A stretch of DNA of 64,000 nt, from assembly GCA_022385805.1 (NCBI GenBank), contig MU277723.1, positions 68,336 to 132,335 on the forward strand, read 5' to 3'. The position numbers and the translations under genes are program-made. The DNA comes from Pilatotrama ljubarskyi (taxonomy: Eukaryota > Basidiomycota > Agaricomycetes > Polyporales > Polyporaceae). Positions 32,452-42,804 of the stretch are shown here, in pieces (the stretch's first letter is position 1; each line of letters starts with the position of its first letter). Under the pieces are notes generated by a model that was not told the DNA's origin, did no database searches, and saw nothing but the letters and a program-made list of their open reading frames with translations.

Positions 32452-35400
32452 ATGGATGTGGACATGAACGAAGCGGACACCCTCGAGGCTCTCTCTGGGA
32501 TCCTGGAACGTTTGACAGAGAACCCATATGACATCTCTCTGCATGCAGAACACATACGTATCGCCCGGTCTACGGGAATTGACGACCAGGTTGAGTCGGC
32601 ACTGGAGATGATGACTGCGTTTTGGGCAGCCGGTGAAGAGGTTTGGCTCCCGCTCATTCAGCGAAAGCTGGAACAGAGCAACCTCCAATATCCCCAGGAT
32701 CTGCGAGCCGTCCTTGACCTTTTTAATCGCGCGGAGCAGGACTACTTGTGTAAGTGCCACATGCCTGTCCCCGGAACGCTGTCTTGAGTTTCATCCAGCC
32801 ATCCCAATCCTCCAGAAGCATCTGCAGTTCCTTGTGGAACGATACGAGCACTTCGCAGAGTCCGAGAGCAAGCCAGATGGACTGGAGGACCTGTTCACGC
32901 CTGACTGGATGCATGACACCATAACGAAAGTAGTGTCCCAAGGAATAGGACATCTCACCAAGGTGAGTAGCATGCTGCTTGGGGCACAAGCATTCCTGAC
33001 CAAGGCCTTAGAGCCATCTGCTTTGGGACATTCAACGAGACTGGGAATTTGAGCGGTTGCAGAATTCCTCCGCGGACGAGAGGTACAATCATGACGTTAC
33101 CCGTATTTGCCACCAGCTAATGCTGACGCCTCATAGGGAAGGCCTCGTCAGCGTCGTGGAAGCGATGCTGCTCGAGCGTCTGCAGCAACCCCATGCCAGT
33201 AAGATAAGGTGTCAGTCGAGTTTCACGTCGGTCATTGATGGGTGCTGCCAGACTACGAGGAGACCTTCCAAGCTTACTCGTCGTTCACAACCAACTACAA
33301 GCCCCATGACCAATACGAGTCCCTACTGGTAAAGGCATCCAAGATGCGGGCCCGGTCAGTCAAGGGTTTCCACCTCCGTGAAGAGCTCGAGAACTCCTTG
33401 GTGAGTAGCCCATCGAAGTTGGTACCTATCTTTGGGTGCTGATCACTCATGGGACCGTAGGAACGGTCGAACTTCTCTCTCGAGGGGTATGCCTACTATA
33501 TCGCGGTGGAACGGCGGCGCAAGACACCCGACATCTTCGTGGTCAAGACACTGTGCGAGCGCGCTATCGCGGAGGCAGCCAAGAGGCGATTCGCTGGAGA
33601 ATCCGGCGCCGAAGAAGCGTTACGCTCCTTCTGGACCGGCTATGTCGACTTCTTGGTGGGTGTCCAACGCTTCCAGAAGCGAACGGTACCCCTCACATGT
33701 TCGCATACAGCGCACGCAAGATGTCGAAGGCGAGCAGCTACTTGTAACCTTCCGGCGTGGCCTACGGAGCGTTCCGGCGTCGGGCGAGTTCCTCGCTCGC
33801 TACATGCGCTTCCTGGTATGAGGTTCCTCTTGATACCTTCAAGTCGCATTCTCACAGCTAGTAGGAGCGTAGCTTGAGCTTGAACTCCGACGCAGCGGCG
33901 GCGGAGATTACAGGTCTGGCAAATTCACTAACTTGAAGGGATCCGGCTCTCACATGTCCCCACAGCGGTATACGAGAAGGCGCAATCCGTTGTACCTCTT
34001 CAGTCCGATGTCGAACAGCTCGTCACCACAGTTTTGGCTCGTGCCGGCTTTGAGAAGCGCTTGGTAGAAGCAGGGAAGACCGGTGAGTTCATTCGTTCGC
34101 ATGCATAACAACGTCTGACACTGTATCAGGAGAGCAAGGCTTCGATACCTTGGTTGAACTGCTCACGGACGGCATCTCCAGAGTCCGCAAAGGTTAGGAC
34201 CTATCTTGCTCAGGCGAGGATGGCACCGTAATTGATTGTCTTAGCCTCGAAGTCCGGTGACCCTAGGCTGAGGTTAGAGAAGTACCTGTCAGCCATTGTG
34301 AGCATCACGTTTCGTTTCCATGCCATGTTTCGCTCAGTGATCGCCCGGGCAGTGCACGGACCTCGGAGACCTCCAAGCAAATGCTGTCGTTCTCTGGGAA
34401 GATACCACCAAGCACTATAAGACGAGCTACCTTGCATGGACGTCATATACAGATTGCCTTGTGTGCGTGCATTTTCCTAACTCTACCTGTTCCGTTCGAA
34501 TCGACGATCCGTCTCAATAGCAAGCAGCATATGTACGAAGACGCACGCAGGGTGTTCCGTGACATTGCCGCCAAGAACCTCGACTGGCCCGAAGCCATCT
34601 GGGAGGCATGGGTTTCCTTCGAACAACTGCACGGTACCGTCGAGGAGATCGAGGATGCTCTCGATCGGATAGAGCGTGCACAAACCCAGGTCAATGCCCG
34701 TCGTGCTAAGGTCCGCGCGCGCCTCACTTTATGGCGTTTCGTGCTCGAAGCGCCGTACTGATTGACATCTCAGGAGGCCGAGAAGGCGCAGTTGGCGGCT
34801 GCACAACTCATCGCGGAGACCCAGGCGTCTACAGTACCTGTGGCAGAGGCTCCCGTACCCACGCAAACAGACCCGACTGCACAGCCTGCAGCGATGGACG
34901 TCGACTCTGCCGCTGTTCCGGAAGCGGGCTCCAAACGCAAGGCAGAAGACGAGGGGCTGCCGGAAAGCAGCAAGAAGGCCAGAGTTGGTTCGTACCCCCT
35001 TCCCATGGTCTTGATGCCGAGTGCTGACTGTATTGCCATAGAAGATCAGCCTGTGAAGTTGAAGAGGTCAGATGAATAGCTAAACCTCGATAGCATCACA
35101 TTACTCACATATTCTGCAGAGATCGCGAGAATTGTACTGTGTTCGTCGCCGATCTCCCGGCAGGTGCGCAGGAAGATGAGCTGGCTGCTTTGTTCAAGGA
35201 CGTGAGTAGAAACCTCAGTGATAGTCGCACCCTTCTCTGACTCACGTACGTATTGCAGTGCGGAACCATACGCGAGATTAAGATCACACAATTACCTAAC
35301 TCCTTGGTTGCCACTGTAGAGTTCATGGAGCGGGTGCGTACTAATCTCACGACCCCGTCAGTCTGTACGCAAGCTAACGTGCCCTCGAACTTATAGGACA

Positions 35401-36824
35401 GTGTGCCGGCAGCCCTAACCAAAGACAAGAAGCGCATCCGTGGGCAGGAGATCGCGGTTCACCTTGCCTGGCGGTCTACCTTGTACGTGACGAATTTCCC
35501 GGAAGACGCGGACGATACCTTCATCCGCACGCTGTTTGGCAAGGTCGGTCTTGTACTCATTCTGATACGATATTGTTACTCACAGTCACTTCTCTACAGT
35601 ACGGCGAGATCTTCGACGTCCGGTGGCCGAGCAAGAAGTTCAAGAGCACGCGTCGTTTTTGTTACGTGCAGTACACTTCTCCGGTATGTGCATTTGATTA
35701 CGAACGCCATAGGACATGGTTTTGAATCCTCGTTAGGGATCCGCCGAGGCAGCATTGGAACTCAACGGCGTCGACATGGCGGAAGGTCGCAAGCTCTCCG
35801 TCTACATTTCCAACCCCGAGCGGAGGAAGGAGCGGACGGACAGTGATGCGAATGAGCGCGAGGTGTATGTAGCGGGCCTGAGCAAACTCGTCACCAAGGA
35901 GGATTTGGAGAACCTGTTCAAGACCGTACGTGCTGTCCTTGTCTTCCGGGGTTGAGAAAGCATCGCTCACTCGACATGCAGTATGGTACAGTGAAAGATG
36001 TCCGGATGATTCTGGATGACAAAGGGCGGTCAAAAGGGTTTGCCTTCGTCGAGTTCGAAAGCGAGGTAAGTCGCTTGGCGATACGGGGTAGACTGCCATG
36101 CTCAATATCATGCAGCAAGAAGCTCGTGCCGCCCTTGCCGCCAACAACCATGAATTGAAGAAGCGCCGCATGGCTGTAACCCTCGCTGACAGTCGTGTCC
36201 GCCCCAAAAACAAGTTCGTACATCCGTTAGGTCCTATTGAGAGGGGTGCTGACTGCACTACAGGGCTCCGGGATATCGCGAGGAGGTTCGCAATCGCTCT
36301 GTCCGCGTGCGCAATCTCCCTCCAGGCACACAAGAAGGATTGTTGCAGCAAGCCCTGGAGAAACACGCGAAAGTCAAGCGAGTTGAGGTGTTCGCAGATC
36401 TGAGTGAAGCCGATGTCGAGCTAGAGTCTGCAGCAGTACGTATTACCCCTTCCTGGCCACGAGTGCCTGCGTACTCATCCTCACGGCGAACAAACAGGAG
36501 GCGGGCAAGCTGCTGCTCAGGCCGGATTCGATCGTGTACAACGGTAACACCTTGCAGATCGTCGCGGAGAACACTACAGGACCGCCGACGTCTCGTCCGA
36601 TCGCTCCACCTTCGGCTAACACTGGTTTATTCGTACCCCGCAATGCTGTCTCGCGACCGCGTGCCGGGCTGGGAAGCAGGCAAAGAGGCCTCGGTACTGC
36701 GCAGATCGCATCCCAAGCTTCCGGCGCCAGCTCAAACGCGTCCGCTTCTGGCTCCTCGGCCAGCAACGGAGGTGGTAGCAAGGGTCAAGACGACTTCAGG
36801 AAAATGCTCCTAGGTGGGAAGTAG
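32452..36824 (+). CDS. PRP24: U4/U6 snRNA recycling factor, Prp24/SART3 family
   Basis: It anneals U4 and U6 snRNAs when spliceosomes are recycled. Its N-terminal half is made of HAT (half-a-TPR) repeats, as in SART3 (EHIRIARSTGIDDQ, AIWEAWVSFEQLHGTVEE). A basic linker (SKRKAEDEGL) precedes four RNA-recognition motifs: CTVFVADLPAGAQEDEL, STLYVTNFPEDADDTF, REVYVAGLSKLVTKEDL with GRSKGFAFVEFES, and a degenerate SVRVRNLPPGTQEGLL. The extreme C-terminus, DDFRKMLLGGK, is the conserved Lsm-interaction motif that contacts the U6 Lsm2-8 ring. The gene has about fifteen short introns; exon 1 is 32452-32749. Human-type length (HAT plus RRM) distinguishes it from budding-yeast Prp24, which lacks most HAT repeats. 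Ends are secure; some HAT exons were not resolved to the base. Confidence 0.93.
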
Positions 36825-37163
36825 GCTACTGGATGCGCCGTAGTATATGATACAGTACTTCTGTTGGCATAGCACCGTGCACGGAAACTGCAGCGAGGAG
36901 ACGTGGCCCGTCGCGGCGCTGAATGCCAGGCGATTCGGCGAACATGATTGATGGCATCAAAAGGACATGACCTTTGCGGCCCGCCGCTACGGACGGGCCG
37001 AGATGTGGATCGGGGACATGGGATCTTTGCAGCGTCCGCCGTCCGTACTCAGACCACTGATTGTTGCTGCAGCTGAGCCTAGAAACAAGTGTACTCAACG
37101 GCTCTGCACCATTAATCATTCCACTAGAACCAGTGGGCTCGAAGCTGGTCGAATCACTGCCGT
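36825..37163. other. Intergenic region
   Basis: It holds the 3' flank of the Prp24-like gene and the promoter of the dihydrofolate synthase gene. No other feature was seen. Confidence 0.5.
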
Positions 37164-38696
37164 ATGTCCATCGATCTCTCACTCGACCGAATCCGTCGGT
37201 TGCTGGCTCTCCTACCGCCCTATACTCGACCCACGATCCATGTCGCAGGGACGAATGGCAAAGGGAGCGTATGCGCTCTCGTATCGTCAATCCTATCAGC
37301 TTCGGAACCTGCTCTGGTTGTTGGTCGGTTCAACAGCCCTCATCTGGTCTCCGTGCTGGACAGTATTTGTATCGGGAACCGCCCGATCCGCGCTGAGACC
37401 TACTCGTCTTCCAGGGAGGAGGTAGAACGCATCGACAAGGAGAATGGTGTCTCTGCGAGTAGCTTCGAGCTGCTGTGTTGCACCGCACTGCGAGTCTTCG
37501 AACGCGCCGCCGTGGACGTCGTAGTGCTCGAAGTTGGGATGGGGGGCCGCCTGGATGCGACAAACGCAGTCCCCGATGACTGTATACTCGTCTCTGCGCT
37601 CACTGCTGTTGACCTCGATCACCAAGCTTTCCTGGGGAATACAGTCGAGGCGATCGCCCGCGAGAAAGCAGCAATAGCTCGGCCAGGCAAGCCGTTCGTC
37701 ATCGGGCTCCAATCCCATCCAGAGGTCGTCGGGGTCGCTGAGGCGGTTGTCGCAGGAAGTGGAGGGGACGTACAACCTGCAGCTCGTGTGGTGTCGACTG
37801 ACCTTGCGGACGACGTGGACGGCCCTCTGCCCGCAAAGGGCGCCACGTTTGAGGCATCCTCCCCGTGCCCGGTGGAAGTTACTCTGCCCTGCTTCGACGA
37901 ACCTGTCCGCGCGTTTCTTCCGCTACATGGCGAGCATCAGCTGGCCAATCTGCAGGTCGCGGCCGGGATCATCTCAGCTCTGCTCACCCATCCAGCTTGT
38001 CAGAAGTTCGATCTGAAGCTGCGAGGGCGCATCACGCCCACAACAGTAGCTCGCGGGATCCGTAATACCCGCTGGCCAGGTCGGCTGTCCTACCACTCGC
38101 TGTCGCTGCCTTCTGGAGTGCCAACCAACTCATCGGACTCTCGGAGGCTGTTGGTTCTCGCCGACGGCGCGCACAACCCCGCTTCAGCGACAGCCCTCGC
38201 TGACCACCTCTCTGGACTGTTGACGAAGGGGCCATTAGGATCGCCGAGCCGACCTCTTGCTCTTACATACATCCTCGCCCTTTCTCACTCGCCTCCAAAA
38301 ACTCCCGCCCAGACTCTTGCACCGCTCTTTTCGCTGGCCGAGCATCCCCCAAGGCACCGTGGAGTCCGCCTAGGTACGGCGCTGCTCCGCTTCACTCCAC
38401 CCGAGGGTATGCCCTGGGTACGCTCGGTACCACCCTCGGAGATGCGCGCCGCCATCAACACCCTGGTCTCCGATTCCGGGCCAAGCATAGACATCTGGCC
38501 TCCATCGGACACGGCCGATTCAGAAGCTCCTGGTGGAATGGAACCTCTTGAGCGCGCCCTCCACTGGGCTGCGTCACGGCAGGGGGACCGGGAAGATGCG
38601 TTGGTGGTGATCGCAGGGAGCCTGTACCTCGTCGCGGATTTTTATCGGCTGCTGGACAAGCTGGGACAGGCGGAGGAGATCTGGGGTGCGAACTGA
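37164..38696 (+). CDS. FOL3: Dihydrofolate synthase
   Basis: It joins dihydropteroate and L-glutamate with ATP to make dihydrofolate, the last de novo step before reduction in folate synthesis. The single-exon frame of 510 aa contains the ATP P-loop HVAGTNGKGS (residues 26-35), the FolC-family segment RFNSPHLVSVLDSICI, the glycine-rich VLEVGMGGRLDATN, and VDLDHQAFLGNTVEAIAREK with the metal- and ligase-active-site residues. The C-terminal Rossmann-like domain begins near ANLQVAAG and contains ADGAHNPAS. The short N-terminus and the NSPHLVSV motif fit Fol3 better than the folylpolyglutamate synthase Met7. The lack of introns is striking next to its intron-rich neighbours. Cytosolic location is inferred from the absence of a presequence. 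Confidence 0.9.
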   Translation: MSIDLSLDRIRRLLALLPPYTRPTIHVAGTNGKGSVCALVSSILSASEPALVVGRFNSPHLVSVLDSICIGNRPIRAETYSSSREEVERIDKENGVSASSFELLCCTALRVFERAAVDVVVLEVGMGGRLDATNAVPDDCILVSALTAVDLDHQAFLGNTVEAIAREKAAIARPGKPFVIGLQSHPEVVGVAEAVVAGSGGDVQPAARVVSTDLADDVDGPLPAKGATFEASSPCPVEVTLPCFDEPVRAFLPLHGEHQLANLQVAAGIISALLTHPACQKFDLKLRGRITPTTVARGIRNTRWPGRLSYHSLSLPSGVPTNSSDSRRLLVLADGAHNPASATALADHLSGLLTKGPLGSPSRPLALTYILALSHSPPKTPAQTLAPLFSLAEHPPRHRGVRLGTALLRFTPPEGMPWVRSVPPSEMRAAINTLVSDSGPSIDIWPPSDTADSEAPGGMEPLERALHWAASRQGDREDALVVIAGSLYLVADFYRLLDKLGQAEEIWGAN

Positions 38697-39527
38697 GTAG
38701 AAGGAAGTCGGCGCGACCAGCAGCGGAGGCACGAATACCCGACGCGTTGCCTGCTCGTGTCCCTCGTGCGAGGCGGTCGCAAAGGCGGTGTGGTAGAAGA
38801 AGCGGAGGTCTCGCTTCAGCCCGAGCGGGGGCGGGGCCATGGAGTCGCCGTTCTACCGACGGTCCGCGGAGGTTCGCGCAACTCACGTTCATACTGCAGA
38901 AGGGGCCTGTCTGACGAGATCAGTACGCATGGGCAGGAGGACGAGGTCGTTTATCCGACTCTTTTCCCGAGAAGAGGCTTTGCTGTGGGATTGTGGGGGT
39001 CCGCGTACGAAAGGACAATACATTGACAATATGAAGGTGCCATGGGACCAGATCGCATGAGATCGGTGATGTATGCTGGTTTACCGTGGGTGAAGGCCGG
39101 TTGGGGTATGTCGGTGCAGTTTCGGATGTATGGGGAGGAGCATCGCAATAGAAAGCTTGTTTCCGCCTCACACGCTAACCATGTATGGTTTCTATGAGCG
39201 CCGCCAGGCTCAGTGCGTCGGAGGTCGAGTGCAGGCAGATCACCCTTCGCGTAGTAGGGGGAGACCGGTTGGTAACTGCGAGTAGCGTTGAGAGTACGTC
39301 CGAGATGGTTGATGAGATTACTTACCGTCGCGGGGACCCGCAGCAAAGACCACAAGATTATCTTGCGCAGTGCCGAGCGTGGGTCAAGCAACACAAACGC
39401 TGAGAACGTCGCAAAATGGTCGGATATACACCGATGTAATACAGCCAAGGTACACGAGTCCTATTGACACTGAGCATGAACGACGAGAACGGCCTACCGT
39501 CATGATCCCTCACGCGCTCTGCACGTA
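38697..39527. other. Convergent intergenic region
   Basis: The 3' ends of FOL3 and AOS1 meet here, in a rather long 830-bp gap. Several frames of 60-165 codons are open on either strand, but none is supported by composition, splice structure or a motif. Confidence 0.45.
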
Positions 39528-41857
39528 TCACGGCATCGACATCCTGACCACAGTACCCCCGCCCAGGTTGCCATCGAACGTAAAGAAGTTCGCGATGGGG
39601 GGCTCGCGGGCGGCCAGAGCTTTCAAGATATCCTGCGCAAGGAGGCCGCCGACGACCGCGCACACAGGTGAGAGTTCATGTGCTGCGGTGGTTGCCATAG
39701 TCCTAACGAGCGTACGAACGAGCATGGTCAGGACAGCGTTTTACCATGGTCAGGCCGTCACTCAACGAGCACTGCAAGGGGGGATGCACGTACTCCATGA
39801 GCTCCCTGGGGATGCTTGGCAGCGTCTGCTTGTTGACGTCTGCCTCTGAGATGAACCTGTTCGCTATCGACTGCAGCTCTGATGCGGCCGCCGGGTCGTC
39901 AGGTAGCTCGCCTTGGTGGACCACTTGATATTCCCACACGGCTGGCATATTCATTAGTCGTGGTCCATCAAGTTAAGAATGGGTTGAGCGTACCGAGGAT
40001 AGTGAAGACGATGGCTGGGTTGAGCTCTTTGGTCTGCCGCCTCGTCATTCCTGTCCATCGGTGTTGCAACGCTGTCTTGAGTGGCACGTAGACAGCGGTG
40101 TTCCTTACGTTCTTAGCAGCGTCCTTCTGACTCGAGCGGTCCCTAGGTGTGGCTGGTGAGAGGCAGCTCGTCGCCGGTGCCATCGACGACGTACGGCGCG
40201 ATATAGTCATGCTGCAGCAGGTCGCAGAAGATGTACCCGAGCAGGCCATAGGTACCGCCAGCATAGAATGGTTTACCGAGTCTCCTCGATGCATCGTTGA
40301 GGCGGACCTAGTCTTGGTGTCAGTCGACGTCGTAGGCCGGTCCACCGCCGTCGGCGAATCATGGTTGCTCACCAGGGTGCTGCGATCCAGGTCTGTGACG
40401 CAGACCATATCGACGCCTGCTAAGAGTTTGTCGAGGGCCTCCCCATGGAGGACGGATGGGTCCGACAGTGTCTCGACTGCCACAAGAGGGTTCAGGCTTT
40501 CGATCCTAGATTTTGCTGCGTCCGTTCTCTATCAGACGGTGCAGTCAGTACGGACGCCGTCGTTCATCGCCGTGCATCACTGCCGCTCAAGAGCGGCTAT
40601 CGGGTGACGAGAGTACTAGGAATGCAATTCGGGGGCAGGGGGGCAAGTAGCGCCAGTCAGACAGGCTCCGCAGGTCTCGGCGTAGCTGGGTAGCCGCCTC
40701 TGCTCTGTACACGCTCCGCAGCACCCATATCGTGACCTTAGCGGACGTGAGAGGATCCTGGGGCTGGTGACGCGGAGGTAGCACAAATGAGAGACGGTCC
40801 TCACGCCGTGGGTATTCTGCAGAGCAGACTGGCAGGGCGCTCTCGGCGGGCGTGTACAGAAATGGCACAAGGACGCCACGCCGCTGTCACCGTCCACAGC
40901 AAGCCTCCCTCCAAGAGCGTCCCGCGTGTACGACGGCGAGCGGCATTCTCGACCCCAAGGCGCATGGCGATGTGCATATGCCACACAGTCTCGGCGGTCC
41001 GTTATGCTCGCGATAGTGTCAGAGGTCGGACCGGGGACGTGTGCCCTCACCTTCTTGCCAACGTCTTCGTCTCTGAAGAAGAAACCCGCGCCTAGGTCTT
41101 CCTCGGCCACGTCGTCTGGGTCGACGACAATGAGCTTGCCAATGCCGGCCAGTACGATGTTCTTGATCGCCTCCGTGGCTACCCCTTTGAGTCGTACCAC
41201 AAGAATGGTCGCATTTCGCATCCTGTAGAGATAAGGTTACCCAGACGTCCCATGGACACAACTCCGCAGCAAGCTCAGAGCACGAAAGCACCACCAGGCC
41301 ACCAGGCCACGTCGCAGACGCCTCGAACCACATCACCACGGTCGCATGCACCGTCCGCTGACGAGGGGCTCAGGTGCCGCCGCTCGATGGCGGTGCTGAT
41401 GCTCCAATGAGAACTGTCGAGAACGCTAGCAAAACGCGCCGAGGCGCCGCTGCAATCTGCGGGAGTAGTTCACCCAGCGGTAGCTTCCCGCAAGGGTGAC
41501 GCCGCCTGACGTGGTAGAGAATAGCTCGCGGCACACGTGAACGAAACGTCGCGCACCTCTGCTGTGCCTCGAGGCCCCAGAGGCGGATCTGTCTGTCGTA
41601 TACGGCCGCTTCATCTGCGACGGCGAAGAAAAGAACGAGTCAGCGTCATGCGGCGGCGGCGGAGGTAGCAAACACGAAGCGTCCCGGTCCTGGACGCTCT
41701 GGCGCAGAGGTGCAGAGCTTCGGCGCTGAGCGGTCACCAGAGCTCGGAGGCTTTTGATACAGACTCCCATCTGTGCCTACGCGTAAGTATGGTACAGATA
41801 CAGACCTTCCGTGATCGAGAGCGGGACGCTCTTTGTCCCAGGGTCGTGCGTCGCCAT
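39528..41857 (-). CDS. AOS1: SUMO-activating enzyme E1, subunit AOS1
   Basis: It forms the SUMO E1 with UBA2 and helps adenylate SUMO for conjugation, mainly in the nucleus. Exon 1 (41857-41806) encodes MATHDPGTKSVPLSITE. Exon 2 (41614-41557) gives DEAAVYDRQIRLWGLEAQQR, the universal start of the E1 adenylation fold. Exon 3, from 41223, has ATILVVRLKGVATEAIKN (AOS1's version of the nucleotide-binding loop) and IGKLIVVDPDDVAEEDLG. Later parts include KPFYAGGTYGLLGYIFCD and, in the last exon, LSPVCAVVGGLLAQDILKAL and PPIANFFTFDG. As expected for AOS1 there is no catalytic Cys domain. The first two introns are long for this genome (191 and 333 bp). The chain ends at a stop at 39528. Confidence 0.93.
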
Positions 41858-42804
41858 TGTAGATGAAACAGGATTTGACGACGAGGATGCCCGTGTGGGT
41901 TCGCCTACTCTTGTCTTACGTGCAATTGCGGACCCTGTCAGCGAGTTGGATCCACAGTCGGGGACGTCGGATGTCCTGGCCAGAGCCCAGACGGAGTATA
42001 CACTGAACACCTACCGGAGAAGGAAAGACTGTATGCTGGACGACGTGACCTTTTCGCAAGTTCGTAAATCGCCTTTTCGGGAGGACGCCTGCCTAATCCC
42101 GGCATTTGCCGCCCGTAAGCCCTAACCACGCTTCCATTCAATCCCGATTCAACAGCCTCGGGTGTATGCGGCATGACACTGCGCGGGCAGGACAAGGTTT
42201 ACATGTAACGCTCTTTTGAAGTATGCTGCCAGGCCCGAACCTTGCGTTGCGCAACGAAGGTCGTTCGGATGCGCATCCCGACCGTAACTCGGGACGCAAG
42301 GAGCTTGAAGGCACAGGGCATTTGAACATGCACAGAAGGCGCGTTGTCCATCCATCCGCTAAGAATACAGGCAATCCTACATCGCCCTCATCATCGTCGG
42401 CATCACCGGGTCGTACAGTAGTAGTGCTAGCAGGTAAGAAGACGTGCATAGGGGGTGGTTGGTGGTTGTCGGTGCTATGGATATAATACAGCCGACGCGC
42501 GGTCAGCAGCACTGGCAGCTGAAAAAACGAGAGTAAAAGCACAGCGCACAATACAAGGTACAGGAGTTACATCCACTAAGATAGCGATGGAAGGGATCGT
42601 CGCACCGTCCGGGAGCCTGTTCCGAAGAGTAGCTCATCGTTCGCGCCCCGACGACATACAATACGCGCACCAGGCCCGGTCTCGCGCCCAGACCACTCAT
42701 ATATACTAACACACACATAGGAGGAGCAGAAAGCGTCAGCAAGGAGACAAGTCCCGGCGCATGAAATCAACTGCCAGCAGGCACTGCGGCCGCGGAGCAG
42801 TCTT
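41858..42804. other. Intergenic region between two minus-strand genes
   Basis: It includes the AOS1 promoter and the long 3' flank of the Zn2Cys6 factor gene. No open frame here has convincing protein character, and no repeat was seen. Confidence 0.45.
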
